A stretch of DNA of 64,000 bases from JACJXF01 sp038316435 (GCA_038316435.1 JBBQAQ010000009.1:1-64000); one strand, 5' to 3'; shown: positions 15,931 to 25,372, counted from the first letter of the stretch. Program-made: numbers and translations. Notes: a model not told the origin generated them from the letters alone.

Positions 15931-16614
15931 TTACAATTCAAAACCTTCTCCTTTACCAATTAATTCGTCATATTTATCTTTGTCAAACCTAAAAAGAAAG
16001 GCTCCCTTTTTTGATTCTGTCTTATCTTTCTCGTTAAGTTTTTCAAGCAACCCCATCGACAAAATCTTTTTCCTGAAATTTCTCTTATCAAAATCCTCTC
16101 CATAAATCGCTTCATATAATCTTTGTAACCGGGGCAAAGAGAATTTATCCGGTAAAAGTTCAAAGCCAATTGGTTCTGAAGATGCTTTTCTTCTCAACCT
16201 TCGTAACGCTTTATTAACCATTATATTATGATCAAGAATCAACTCCGGAAGCTCCTCTAAAGGAAACCAGACCGCATCATATTCACCCCCTTCAAAAGAA
16301 CTATATTGATCAGTTTTAATTAGTGCATAATATGCAACAGATATAACTCTCTCTGAATCCCTGTCAACATTTCCATATGTAAATAATTGCTCAAGGTAAA
16401 TATTTGTGAATCCTGTCAATGAATTAAGGATTCTTACTGCTGCAGCATCAAGGTTTTCCTGTTCATTTAAAAATCCACCAAAAAGTGACCAGTTTCCTTT
16501 GTAAGGCTCAAACTTTCGCTTATGTAATAGTATATTTATTTTTTCCTGATCGAAACCGAAAATAATACAATCAACAGCAACAAGATGTTTGCAATAGCTT
16601 GAGTAATAAATCAT
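15931..16614 (-). CDS. araR: AraR-type Nudix-related transcriptional regulator
   Basis: A 227-residue two-domain regulator. Residues 1-140 form a Nudix-like domain (CIIFGFDQEKINILLHKR, GNWSLFGGFLNEQENL) and the rest is a C-terminal winged helix (ELLPDKFSLPRLQRLYEAI, KRNFRKKILSMGLLEKL). The Nudix box is degenerate: the usual REuxEE catalytic cluster is replaced by VRILNSL, so it should sense ligand rather than hydrolyse. Bacteroidota use this NrtR-like family as AraR, the arabinose-responsive repressor. It is encoded between the symporter and araA, and a palindrome in the divergent promoter region (18372-18390) may be its operator. Confidence 0.88.
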   Translation of the reverse strand: MIYYSSYCKHLVAVDCIIFGFDQEKINILLHKRKFEPYKGNWSLFGGFLNEQENLDAAAVRILNSLTGFTNIYLEQLFTYGNVDRDSERVISVAYYALIKTDQYSSFEGGEYDAVWFPLEELPELILDHNIMVNKALRRLRRKASSEPIGFELLPDKFSLPRLQRLYEAIYGEDFDKRNFRKKILSMGLLEKLNEKDKTESKKGAFLFRFDKDKYDELIGKGEGFEL

Positions 16615-16627
16615 TGATTAAATATTT

Positions 16628-18313
16628 TTACCAGAAATACACGTAAAATGCCACAATGAAAGCTATGACAATTAAGGAATTTATTACATCCCAATTGTTC
16701 CAGCTTGCTCTGGTAATTGCTCTTTGTTCAGGACTAGCAGATCCAAAATAAAGTCCCTGAATTTTTCCCGGATCCATCCTTTCTGTGAAATAGCTTACAA
16801 TTACCATTAAACATATGATTATAAAAAAGATAGCTATTTCGTAATTCAACCAATTGGGTGCTACAATAAGATCATAAATAAAACCATCTCCAGTTTCAGT
16901 GCCGTAATAGACTTTTAATCCAAGTCGTACCATTCCAAGTATAAACCCAACCACTAAACCCGCATACCCTGCAGAAGGTGTTGTTTTCTTGGATATCACA
17001 CCTAATAGGAACACTGCCGCAATCCCTGGTGCAAGCAGCGATTGAACATCCTGAAGGTATTCATATAGAACCTTGCCTAATCCTTTCATTACAGGAATCC
17101 AAAGGATCCCAAGAATTACAACGACAACAGTAGCAATTCTTCCAACTGTAACATAATGTTTCTGAGTCTTATTTGGTTTATATTTTTGATAAAAATCCAC
17201 TGTAAAAAGCATTGCAGATGAATTAAATAATGATGCAAGTGAACTCATTAAGGCTGCAAGGATTCCTCCTACCACAATACCCGTGAAACCTTTGGGAAGC
17301 AGTTCCTTCACAAGCGTTGAGAAAGCAGCATCATTACTCCCAAGTGTTAGCATTGGCAATTGGGTTTCAGGATCTATTTTTTTTGTAAGTGCATAGGCAA
17401 TCATCCCGGGAATAAGGAAAATAAAAACCGGTGTGAGTTTAAGGTATGCCCCAAAAATACTACCTCTGCGGGCTTGCTTTTGATCTCGACCTGAAAGTAC
17501 GCGCTGTACAATATATTGATCAGTACACCAATACCAGAACCCAATAATTGCCGAACCAAAAATTACTCCAAGCCAAGGGAAATTCGCATCTTTCGAAGAA
17601 CGCATAAGACTTGTCATATTATCCCCAAATTCATTTACTGGTGTTGCGCGACAAATCTCCATCATTTCAGTCCATCCACCAAGTTTAATGAGTCCGATAA
17701 CTAATACTGCTATTGAACCAAACAGTAATATCGGCGTCTGAAGTACCGATGTATACAATATAGCTTTCATGCCACCTAGAGTGGTATAAAGCCCAGTAAT
17801 TAAAACAAGTCCTATTGCACTAACCCAAAAAAAATCGATAGACCAGGAACCGATTTGTATTGACTCTATTCCGAATACATCTTTGAAAACAACTCCTCCG
17901 GCATATACGGTCACAGCAACTTTGGTAAGAACATAGCTAATTAGAGAGATTATTGAAAGAAATGACCTTGATTTTGCATTATAACGCCTCTCAAGAAATT
18001 CAGGCATTGTTGAAACACCACTCCTAGCGTAAAAAGGTACAAAAAGCCATCCTAACATCAGAATGAGCCAACCCTGCATTTCCCACTGTGCCATTGCCAT
18101 TCCACTTTCTGCTCCTGCACCAGCAAGTCCTACAAGATGTTCCGAACCTATATTAGATGCAAAAATTGAAGCTCCTATTGCTATCCAGGTTGCATCTCGA
18201 CCAGCTAAAAAATAATCAGATGTATCCTGATTCTTTTTTCTAAGTACCCATATTATTATTCCTACCAGTGAAAGGCAGAATATACCAAGAACAATCCAGT
18301 CTAAGGTTCTCAT
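16628..18313 (-). CDS. Sodium:solute symporter (SSS family), probable L-arabinose importer
   Basis: A 561-residue membrane protein of the SSS/SGLT family with about 14 helices. FLAGRDATWIAIGASIFASNIGSEHLVG is the family N-terminal signature (sodium and sugar sites), and WYWCTDQYIVQRVLSGRDQKQARRG is the conserved SGLT segment after helix 6. It imports sugar with sodium across the inner membrane. It is the first gene of the ara cluster and lies 13 bp before araR, which makes arabinose the likely substrate. A second SSS gene is transcribed divergently from the same intergenic region. Confidence 0.9.
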   Translation of the reverse strand: MRTLDWIVLGIFCLSLVGIIIWVLRKKNQDTSDYFLAGRDATWIAIGASIFASNIGSEHLVGLAGAGAESGMAMAQWEMQGWLILMLGWLFVPFYARSGVSTMPEFLERRYNAKSRSFLSIISLISYVLTKVAVTVYAGGVVFKDVFGIESIQIGSWSIDFFWVSAIGLVLITGLYTTLGGMKAILYTSVLQTPILLFGSIAVLVIGLIKLGGWTEMMEICRATPVNEFGDNMTSLMRSSKDANFPWLGVIFGSAIIGFWYWCTDQYIVQRVLSGRDQKQARRGSIFGAYLKLTPVFIFLIPGMIAYALTKKIDPETQLPMLTLGSNDAAFSTLVKELLPKGFTGIVVGGILAALMSSLASLFNSSAMLFTVDFYQKYKPNKTQKHYVTVGRIATVVVVILGILWIPVMKGLGKVLYEYLQDVQSLLAPGIAAVFLLGVISKKTTPSAGYAGLVVGFILGMVRLGLKVYYGTETGDGFIYDLIVAPNWLNYEIAIFFIIICLMVIVSYFTERMDPGKIQGLYFGSASPEQRAITRASWNNWDVINSLIVIAFIVAFYVYFW

Positions 18314-18371
18314 AAAATATAATTTAATTGGTGTTTTAACTATTTATTCGTCAATGTAACGCTTGGCCTTA

Positions 18372-18390
18372 AAGTGTAAATCTAACACTT
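18372..18390. promoter_or_regulatory. Candidate AraR operator palindrome
   Basis: AAGTGT-N7-ACACTT is a 19-bp inverted repeat with an extra inner pair, 59 bp before the ATG of the ara symporter and within the divergent region. A weaker 19-bp palindrome AATGT-N9-ACATT lies at 18425-18443. The regulator assignment comes from position only. Confidence 0.45.
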
Positions 18391-18523
18391 ATATTATTAT
18401 TAGCAAATCATTAATATAATTTAGAATGTTTTCAAATGACATTATAAAAAATATAACTGCTTGAATTTCTGTTGATTGTAAAATGTTTTCATTGAGTTAA
18501 AAGCTCTGCCTTTATTTATCAAG

Positions 18524-18554
18524 TTTGCATTCAACGATTAACTTATTACATTTG
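18524..18554 (+). promoter_or_regulatory. Promoter of the plus-strand SSS symporter
   Basis: TTTG at 18524-18527 and TACATTTG at 18547-18554 are separated by 19 bp, matching the Bacteroidota sigma-ABfr promoter TTTG-N19-TAnnTTTG. Transcription should start near 18561, leaving a leader of about 42 nt before the ATG at 18603. Confidence 0.75.
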
Positions 18555-18602
18555 GTCACGCAATCACCAAAATTCTAAACTTAAAAACTAAATTATTAAA
18601 CC

Positions 18603-20294
18603 ATGGCATTAAGTTTTAACCTTTCATGGGTCGACTACACGATCATGATTATTTACTTCATCTTTGTACTGGGTATTGGCTGGGCTCTTAAAAAACAAAT
18701 GAAGGATGCATCTGCATTTCTTGAGGCAGGACGATCTTTACCTGCATGGGTCACAGGACTAGCATTTATCTCTGCAAATCTGGGAGCTCTTGAAGTAATT
18801 GGTATGGCTGCATCTGGAGCCAAATATGGAATGGCAACTGTCCATTTTTACTGGATCGGTGCTATTCCGGCAATGATTTTTCTGGCAATTTTCATGATGC
18901 CATTTTACTATGGATCTAAAGCGCGTTCAGTACCTGAATACCTTAAACTTAGGTTCGATGAAAAAACTCGTGGTTTTAATGCTTTTTCATTTGCCATTAT
19001 GACCATTTTCGCTTCCGGTATCTCTATGTATGCTCTTGCATTATTGATGAAAACCTTATTAGGCTGGAATTTCCACATGAGCCTTGTTGTTTCTGCTGCC
19101 ATTGTCTTGGTTTACACATACCTTGGAGGACTTAGCTCTGCAATCTACAATGAAGTTTTACAATTTTTCCTGATTGTTATAGGCTTCCTTCCTTTAGTTA
19201 TTATTGGAATGATAAAAATAGGCGGTTGGGACGGCATGGTTGAAAAGCTTGCAATGGATCCTATGACCAGCGGATTACAGCATTCCTGGCAAAACATTTC
19301 TCCTACTCACCCAATGGGCAGCTGGATGGGAATATTCTTCGGATTAGGATTTGTACTTTCATTTGGTTATTGGTGTACAAATTTCCTTGTCGTTCAAAGA
19401 GCCATGGCCGCAGGATCTATGAGTGCTGCACGTAAAACACCTCTCATTGGTGCCTTTCCAAAAATGTTTATTCCATTTTTAGTTATTGTCCCTGGAATGA
19501 TCGCTATTGCCCTTCTTAATTCAGGGGATGAATTATTTGTCCTTCCGATGAAAGGTGGTAGTTATGATTATGATTTAGTTGTTCCGATGCTTCTGCAGCG
19601 TTTCCTTCCCGCTGGAGTTCTGGGTCTTGGATTAACTGCACTTATGGCCTCATTTATGAGCGGAATGGCAGGAAATGTAACTGCTTTCAATACTGTATTT
19701 ACTTATGATATTTATCAAAGCTATATTGTCCCAGGTAAATCAGATAGTCATTACCTCACAGTTGGCAGGATAACTACAATTGTTGGTGTTGCTGTTAGTA
19801 TTTTAACCGCCTATGTTGCAGCAATGTTCAACAATGTAATGGACTTCCTTCAGCTTATTTTCGCCTTTATAAATGCACCATTATTTGCAGCTTTTCTTAT
19901 GGGGATGTTCACCAAACGAACCACGGGTCACGGTGCTTTCTGGGGACTTTTAACAGGTACATTCTCTGCTGCCTTAGTCCATGGGTTTACTCAACCTGCT
20001 GGTGCAACTAGTCTCGTTAAAGGGGGATGGTCAGGAACCGTATTGAAAGTATTTCCAAGTGAGATGGTTCAGAACTTCTGGATAGCAATTATTGCATTCA
20101 GCGTGGCACTTGTCGCTACCATTGTGATATCACAGTTTACTAAACGAACCAAAACTGATGAGGAACTTAAAGGATTAGTATATTCACTTACGCCAAAAGT
20201 TGTGGACGATAGCAAACACTGGTATCAGAGTCCCGTTTTCCTTGCTTGGACGGTAGGTGCTATTGCAATTGTTTTAAGTATAATATTCTGGTAA
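18603..20294 (+). CDS. Sodium:solute symporter (SSS/SGLT family)
   Basis: A 563-residue protein with 14 to 15 predicted helices. FLEAGRSLPAWVTGLAFISANLGALEVIG is the SSS sodium-binding signature, and FGYWCTNFLVVQRAMAAGSMSAARKTPLI is the SGLT motif. It shares the family with the ara-cluster symporter but is clearly divergent from it, so it may handle another sugar or an arabinose oligomer product. It is transcribed from its own TTTG/TACATTTG promoter in the shared divergent region and is followed after 18 bp by its small membrane partner. Confidence 0.9.
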   Translation: MALSFNLSWVDYTIMIIYFIFVLGIGWALKKQMKDASAFLEAGRSLPAWVTGLAFISANLGALEVIGMAASGAKYGMATVHFYWIGAIPAMIFLAIFMMPFYYGSKARSVPEYLKLRFDEKTRGFNAFSFAIMTIFASGISMYALALLMKTLLGWNFHMSLVVSAAIVLVYTYLGGLSSAIYNEVLQFFLIVIGFLPLVIIGMIKIGGWDGMVEKLAMDPMTSGLQHSWQNISPTHPMGSWMGIFFGLGFVLSFGYWCTNFLVVQRAMAAGSMSAARKTPLIGAFPKMFIPFLVIVPGMIAIALLNSGDELFVLPMKGGSYDYDLVVPMLLQRFLPAGVLGLGLTALMASFMSGMAGNVTAFNTVFTYDIYQSYIVPGKSDSHYLTVGRITTIVGVAVSILTAYVAAMFNNVMDFLQLIFAFINAPLFAAFLMGMFTKRTTGHGAFWGLLTGTFSAALVHGFTQPAGATSLVKGGWSGTVLKVFPSEMVQNFWIAIIAFSVALVATIVISQFTKRTKTDEELKGLVYSLTPKVVDDSKHWYQSPVFLAWTVGAIAIVLSIIFW

Positions 20295-20312
20295 CAATTA
20301 AAAGAAAATAAA

Positions 20313-20522
20313 ATGGGTTTAGATATAAAAATACCAATTGGCCTGATGTTCACAATCTTTGGAGTAATCCTTGGAATATACGGATTGGCTACAGAGGGAA
20401 GCGATATGTACGTTAAATCTCTCAATTATAATGTTAATCTCTGGTCTGGGATAGCAATGTTTATATTTGGTTTAGGGATGTTGTTGTTTTCAGATATCAT
20501 GAAGAAAAAAGTTAAGAAATAG
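20313..20522 (+). CDS. Small two-helix membrane protein associated with the symporter
   Basis: 69 residues with two hydrophobic helices (LMFTIFGVILGIYGLA and WSGIAMFIFGLGMLLF) joined by a short loop, and a lysine-rich end (MKKKVKK). Proteins of this size and plan commonly follow SSS symporter genes in Bacteroidota. The 18-bp gap indicates co-transcription. It may assist assembly or activity of the transporter; that role is inferred from linkage only. Confidence 0.7.
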   Translation: MGLDIKIPIGLMFTIFGVILGIYGLATEGSDMYVKSLNYNVNLWSGIAMFIFGLGMLLFSDIMKKKVKK

Positions 20523-20609
20523 AATAAAATTAACTGTTCAGGTATTCTCGACAAAATCATACATAAACTTCATAATATAGTTCTAACTATTATATAAAAT
20601 AGTTTTTAT

Positions 20610-21166
20610 ATGTCTCGCCCAGTTACACTATTTACAGGACAATGGGCTGATTTACCCTTTGAAACGGTATGCCAGAAAGCAAAATCTTTCGGGTATGATG
20701 GACTAGAACTGGCATGCTGGGGAGATCACCTGGAAATTGATAAAGCAGACGATGCGTATTGTAAAAAGAAAAAGGAAATTCTGGATAAATACGACCTTTA
20801 ACTATTTGCGATATCAAACCACCTTGTTGGGCAGCAGTTTCTGATCGAATTGATCTTAGACATAAGAGTATTTTACCTGATTATATTTGGGGAGATAGTG
20901 ATCCCGAGGGAGTAAGGCAGCGGGCCGCAGCGGAAATGATTCGTACTGCTGAAGTTGCTAATAGACTAGGTATACAGATAGTGAATGGATTTACCAGTAG
21001 TCCAATCTGGCACATGAATTATTCCTTCCCTCCTGTGATAAAGAGATGATAGAAGAAGGGTTTCAGGAATTCGCCAATCGTTGGACACCAATTCTTGACC
21101 GGTTTAAGGAATAAGGAATACGATTTGCTCTTGAGGTGCATCCTACACCCCTCATATTTAATATAG
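20610..21166 (+). pseudogene. Decayed sugar-phosphate isomerase/epimerase
   Basis: The start is intact (MSRPVTLFTGQWADLPFE, FGYDGLELACWGDH), as in the xylose-isomerase-like TIM barrel family. A nonsense TAA follows DKYDL at 20799-20801, after which the same frame reads LFAISNHLVGQ. There is a one-base frameshift at about 20837, after which SDRIDLRHK and GVRQRAAAEMIRTAE continue. A second frameshift near 21040 and a second TAA after DRFKE follow. Homology ends at FALEVHPT, where a transposase-tail remnant begins, so about half of the protein is missing. It is dead, and the decay is ongoing rather than ancient because the sequence is still easy to read. Confidence 0.85.
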
Positions 21167-21235
21167 CGAAAAGCTAAAAATCAGCTTGTATTAATTGCTT
21201 TTTTTGAAAATCGCCAACTATTTTTGACTACTTTA
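21143..21235 (+). mobile_element. Transposase C-terminal tail remnant, copy 1
   Basis: The DNA reads LIFNIAKS, stop, KSACINCFF, which aligns with the intact tail VMFNVAKNKKSAFLTCFF at 30106-30165. The following TTTTTTTGAAAATCGCCAACTATTTTTGA block is almost identical in both copies. It abuts the truncated isomerase pseudogene, so the insertion probably caused the truncation. The IS family is not identified. Confidence 0.55.
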
Positions 21236-21255
21236 CCTCTTTTCAGATAACATTA

Positions 21256-22167
21256 TTACTTTTTTGTCCGCGAAAGTATTGTTATCACCGCTCCAGATAA
21301 AACAATTACTGCACCCAAAATACTCAATGAAGTAAAATGTTCTGGTTCTATCCAGGAAACCTCAAGTGCTGCCAGTACAAACATACCAACAAAAGTAAGA
21401 ATCGGATTTAATGCAATGATCACACTTACTTTTGTAGCTTCTGCATATTTTATAGCAATAGCTAAAAACCCATAGGCAAGCACAGTATTTAAACCAAGGA
21501 ATATTAGAACCAGCCACTCTGCAAGACTTTGCTGAGACATTTGGTTAATGTCAATAAAAGGGAGAAACAATAAACTGCAGAAAGCATATATCACAAGATT
21601 TAGCTGATTTGGGCCTAGTTTGGCAACCAGTCCTTTTTGCAGACTCGCAAAAACAGCCCACGCAATACCACCTCCGGAAACCAGAAGAATGCCCTTCGTA
21701 TAATCTCCGTTTATTCCTTTCAATGCAATTAATTGCTCATAATAAAACAAAGCAATTCCAATTAAAACCATAAGAAAACCGATAATATGCTTCCAGCCTA
21801 CCTTTTCCTTATAAATAAAAATTCCTGCAAGTGCAAATCCCACGGAACCAAGTTGAATAAAAACCTGAGCATTTGAAGGAGATGTATATTTTACCCCTGA
21901 AATAAAACCAAGATAATTAATTCCAAGGAAAAAAGCTGCTACCAATGCAGTCAAAGGAGGGCGTTTCAGAAGAACAATATCTTTTCTGTCGAAAAACAAC
22001 ATCCAAACTAAAAGCACAAAAAAGGAAAAACTGAAACGAAACCAGACTACTGAAACTGGATCTAAAGTGCTAACGGAAAACTTTAAGGCAATGGCAAGCA
22101 CTCCCCACAAAAGCGCCGTAAAACCAGCGTAGATTAAGCCTTTAGATTCAGAATTTTCTGTTTTCAT
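21256..22167 (-). CDS. EamA/DMT-family transporter
   Basis: A 303-residue drug/metabolite transporter-type permease with ten predicted helices in two EamA repeats. The first begins KGLIYAGFTALLWGVLAIALKFS and the second GILLVSGGGIAWAVFASLQKG. The conserved Pro-rich ends (SNAQVFIQLGSVGFALAG and TKVSVIIALNPILTFVG) are present. I start at 22167 (MKTENSESKG) because the upstream ATG at 22185 adds only six residues. Such proteins usually export amino acids or metabolites. The substrate cannot be predicted, and no pathway genes adjoin it. Confidence 0.9.
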   Translation of the reverse strand: MKTENSESKGLIYAGFTALLWGVLAIALKFSVSTLDPVSVVWFRFSFSFFVLLVWMLFFDRKDIVLLKRPPLTALVAAFFLGINYLGFISGVKYTSPSNAQVFIQLGSVGFALAGIFIYKEKVGWKHIIGFLMVLIGIALFYYEQLIALKGINGDYTKGILLVSGGGIAWAVFASLQKGLVAKLGPNQLNLVIYAFCSLLFLPFIDINQMSQQSLAEWLVLIFLGLNTVLAYGFLAIAIKYAEATKVSVIIALNPILTFVGMFVLAALEVSWIEPEHFTSLSILGAVIVLSGAVITILSRTKK

Positions 22168-22415
22168 AAAAAAAATTAATTGCAAAGAAACATAAAAAAC
22201 AGGTGAGTTTGATTTGTAATTGATATTACAAAAAACAATTCTTAAACAATTACCTTTATATTTAGTTATATCAAAGAAAGAATTATGAGTAAAATCCTAT
22301 TATAAAGGCATAAAACTTTTAGTGCTAATCCAAAGTTTCTTTCTTCAAAAAAATGTTTACTTTAATAGTTTATTTTATCAGTTTCTGATATCCCTATATT
22401 AAAAAACGATTCTGA

Positions 22416-24278
22416 ATGAAGAAAATCCTTTTTGCCTGCATGGCATTTTTTATTTTTTTAAATTCCTTCTCTCAGGAATTGTATATCCCTCGAGATATAC
22501 AAAAAGCCTATGATTCAGGGTCTCGCTCTAAGGATGGAAAACCAGGTAGACATTACTTTCAGAATCGAACAAATTATAAAATTGAAGCAGATTTTGATCC
22601 ATCAACAAGGATCCTCAAAGGTTCTGAAGTTATTAAATACAGTAATAAAAGTAAATATGCCCTTAAATACATTGTTGTACGTTTATACCACAACATTTTT
22701 AAGGAAGGTGGCATTCGTGGTCGTGAAGTTGACCCAGACGATACCAACCATGGAATGAAGATCACAGAAATTACCATAAAAGGAAAAAAATGTGATTTTG
22801 AAACTGATAATTGTGTTTTACGGGAAAGCCAAACCAATATTTTTCTTCCATTTAATTGCGCAGCAAATTCCGATGCTGAAATTGAAATTAAATGGGAATT
22901 TACAATGCCTGCAAAGCCTTATGACCGATTTGGTGGTTATAATGAGAATACTTTTTTTATGGGTTACTGGTATCCTCAGGTTTCTGTTTTCGACGATATC
23001 AATGGCTGGGATATATTTGATTACAATTCAGTAGCTGAATTTTATACTGAATATGGAGATTTTGATGTGGAAGTTACCGTTCCGGAAAATTACATAATTT
23101 GGGCAACAGGTACTCTGCAAAATCCTTCAGGTGTTCTGCAGAGTAAATATTTAGAGCGATACAAAAATGCTGCAAAATCAGACGAAGTAATCAAAGTAAT
23201 TGAACATCAAGACCGTGAAGACACATTGGGCGTAACTCTCAAGGGACTAAATAGCTGGCGTTTTAAAGCCGAAAATGTTAATGACTTCGCCTTTGGAACA
23301 AGCAGTACCTATCTCTGGGATGCCAGCTCTATAAAAAGCATTTCCGGAAAGAATATCCTTATACAATCTGCCTATAATCCTAATTTTCAAAGCTTTGATA
23401 AGGTTGTCAATATTGCCAAATGGAATATCTCTGAACTTGAGAGTACTCTACCTGGAGTTGCTTATCCTTATCCTTCAATGACAATCTTTAATGGGATTGG
23501 AGGCATGGAATACCCTATGATCGTTAACGACCACGACGGTAATCTGGTAGAAACCATTTTTGTTACAAGTCATGAAATTGCTCATACATATTTTCCATTT
23601 CTCGTTGGCACTAACCAGCGACGACACGGTTGGTTTGACGAAGGAATAATTACCATGATGGGAATGGAAGTACATTTTACTCATGACAGTACAATGAACC
23701 TTAGAAAAACCTATAATGAGTATTACCCGCTTGTTGCAGGGACCCAACAAGATATTCCTCAAATGGTGAATTCTATTATAATTCCTGAAAGTGTATTTCA
23801 ATTGCACGAATATGTTAGGCCTAGTCTTGCATTTTGGACTCTCAAAGATATTATGGGTGCTGAATTATTTAAAAAATGTGTACTTGAATTCATCCGCAGA
23901 TGGGAAGGGAAACATCCTACGCCATGGGATTTCTTTTATACTTGTAATAATGTAACAGGAGAAGACTATTCTTGGTTTTTCGAAGCCTGGTTTAACAAAT
24001 ATGCATACACTGATTTAGCCATTAATTCCGCAAAATATGACAACCAAAATCTTGAAATAAACATTGAAAATAAAGGTGGGATGCCTTTCCCTGCTAGAGT
24101 TCTGATTAAATATTCAGATGGAAGTCAGGATATAAAAATATTGGATGGTAAACAGTGGAGAAAATCAAATATCTATACTATCTCTTTTCAGACCAATAAA
24201 AAGCCTGTTAATGTTCAGCTGGATACTTCCGGTTATCCGGATTGCGACGAAGGAAATAATCAGGTAAAATTCAAATAG
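22416..24278 (+). CDS. M1-family zinc metallopeptidase, secreted
   Basis: A 620-residue aminopeptidase-N-like enzyme with a signal peptide (residues 1-19, NSFSQ). The N-terminal beta domain is followed by the catalytic domain. GIGGMEYPMIV (the GxMEN-type exopeptidase motif, here GGMEYP) is at about residue 363 and HEIAHTYFP (HExxH zinc ligands) at about 388. The third ligand Glu is in GWFDEG, 18 residues later. It is probably periplasmic or surface-exposed and trims peptides. The altered GMEYP instead of GAMEN is common in the Bacteroidota branch. Seven bases separate it from the tag gene. Confidence 0.92.
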   Translation: MKKILFACMAFFIFLNSFSQELYIPRDIQKAYDSGSRSKDGKPGRHYFQNRTNYKIEADFDPSTRILKGSEVIKYSNKSKYALKYIVVRLYHNIFKEGGIRGREVDPDDTNHGMKITEITIKGKKCDFETDNCVLRESQTNIFLPFNCAANSDAEIEIKWEFTMPAKPYDRFGGYNENTFFMGYWYPQVSVFDDINGWDIFDYNSVAEFYTEYGDFDVEVTVPENYIIWATGTLQNPSGVLQSKYLERYKNAAKSDEVIKVIEHQDREDTLGVTLKGLNSWRFKAENVNDFAFGTSSTYLWDASSIKSISGKNILIQSAYNPNFQSFDKVVNIAKWNISELESTLPGVAYPYPSMTIFNGIGGMEYPMIVNDHDGNLVETIFVTSHEIAHTYFPFLVGTNQRRHGWFDEGIITMMGMEVHFTHDSTMNLRKTYNEYYPLVAGTQQDIPQMVNSIIIPESVFQLHEYVRPSLAFWTLKDIMGAELFKKCVLEFIRRWEGKHPTPWDFFYTCNNVTGEDYSWFFEAWFNKYAYTDLAINSAKYDNQNLEINIENKGGMPFPARVLIKYSDGSQDIKILDGKQWRKSNIYTISFQTNKKPVNVQLDTSGYPDCDEGNNQVKFK

Positions 24279-24285
24279 TTTCTAC

Positions 24286-24852
24286 ATGAAAAATGACGGG
24301 AAAATTCGCTGTCCTTGGTGCGGAACGGATCCATTGTATGTGAAATATCATGATGAAGAATGGGGTGTACCAGTTCATGATGATGCTAAGCATTTCGAAT
24401 TTCTGGTACTTGAATCCGCTCAGGCCGGTTTAAGTTGGCTCACAGTATTAAGGAAAAGAGAAAATTACCGAAAAGCCCTTGATGGATTCGATGTTCTTAA
24501 AATTTCAACGTATGATGACAAAAAACTAGAAGAACTTCTTTTGAATCCCGGGATTATCAGAAACAGGTTAAAACTGAAGGCTACAACTACAAATGCACAA
24601 AAATTTCTTGAAATTGTCAGAGAATTCGGAAGTTTTGACCATTACATTTGGTCTTTCACAAATAATAAAACCATTACTAATTCTTTTAAGTCAATATCAG
24701 AATTACCAGCAAAAACTGATCTTTCAGACCGTCTTTCCAAAGACATGATTAAAAGGGGATTTAAATTTGTCGGTTCAACAATTATTTACGCACATCTTCA
24801 GGCAATTGGAGTGGTTAATGATCATCTTACTGATTGCTTCAGGAGACTGTAA
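24286..24852 (+). CDS. tag: DNA-3-methyladenine glycosylase I
   Basis: A 188-residue Tag enzyme that removes 3-methyladenine from alkylated DNA in base-excision repair. The N-terminal RCPWCGTDPLYVKYHDEEWG and the C-terminal VNDHLTDCF supply the zinc-binding Cys/His set. FLVLESAQAGLSWLTVLRKRE and NPGIIRNRLKL are the helix-hairpin-helix and catalytic regions. It follows the peptidase gene by only 7 bp, so it may be co-transcribed with an unrelated function. Confidence 0.96.
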   Translation: MKNDGKIRCPWCGTDPLYVKYHDEEWGVPVHDDAKHFEFLVLESAQAGLSWLTVLRKRENYRKALDGFDVLKISTYDDKKLEELLLNPGIIRNRLKLKATTTNAQKFLEIVREFGSFDHYIWSFTNNKTITNSFKSISELPAKTDLSDRLSKDMIKRGFKFVGSTIIYAHLQAIGVVNDHLTDCFRRL

Positions 24853-24915
24853 TTCAAATTAAGATAGCGTTTTTAATAGAAAGGGTACTTCCAGAAATTA
24901 AACTCCAAATGCTTT

Positions 24916-25296
24916 TTAGTCAAAAAGTCCATCATCCCTGATAAGTAAAAGGATAGAAGATTGTGGTAGAATTACATATTTCTCTTTATGAAATTCAATT
25001 TCCCAACCGCTGTTTTGTAAATAAATGGCAAGATCACCTTCAACGGGTTGCAATGGAACATACCTGACTTTCTCTGCCGTTTTCCAGGGTTCTTCGCTAT
25101 CGTTTATAGCAGGAATAGGGTATCCAGGGCCTACTTTTACAACGTACCCGCTATGTAGCTTTTCATTTTCTGATACTGTGGGAGGAAGATAAAGCCCCGA
25201 TTTAGTCTTCTTCTGATTATTCCGTGGCTTAACAAGTACCCGGTCTCCAATTATTATAAATTTATGCAAATCCTTTTCGTCAATCTGTAAATCCAT
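24916..25296 (-). CDS. GroES-like co-chaperonin domain protein
   Basis: A 126-residue protein with a Cpn10 fold pattern: IIIGDRVLVKPRNNQKKTKSGLYLPP, then SGYVVKVGPG, then GDLAIYLQNSGWEI and YVILPQSSILLLI. True GroES is about 90-95 residues; this one has an insertion (AINDSEEPWKTAEKVRYVPLQPV) after the GPG turn, and a C-terminal extension. No groL lies nearby, so it is a divergent GroES paralogue, a type seen in many Bacteroidota genomes. Its client chaperone is unknown. Confidence 0.85.
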   Translation of the reverse strand: MDLQIDEKDLHKFIIIGDRVLVKPRNNQKKTKSGLYLPPTVSENEKLHSGYVVKVGPGYPIPAINDSEEPWKTAEKVRYVPLQPVEGDLAIYLQNSGWEIEFHKEKYVILPQSSILLLIRDDGLFD

Positions 25297-25372
25297 ATAG
25301 ATTTCTTTTTAACAAAGCTAATAAATGGTTTGAATACCTATTACAGCAAGCATCATTTTAGCCCATAAATGC

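Noticed and set aside
24916..25296. Housekeeping GroES
   Set aside because: It is longer than GroES, has an insertion after the GPG turn and no groL follows; a paralogue is more likely.
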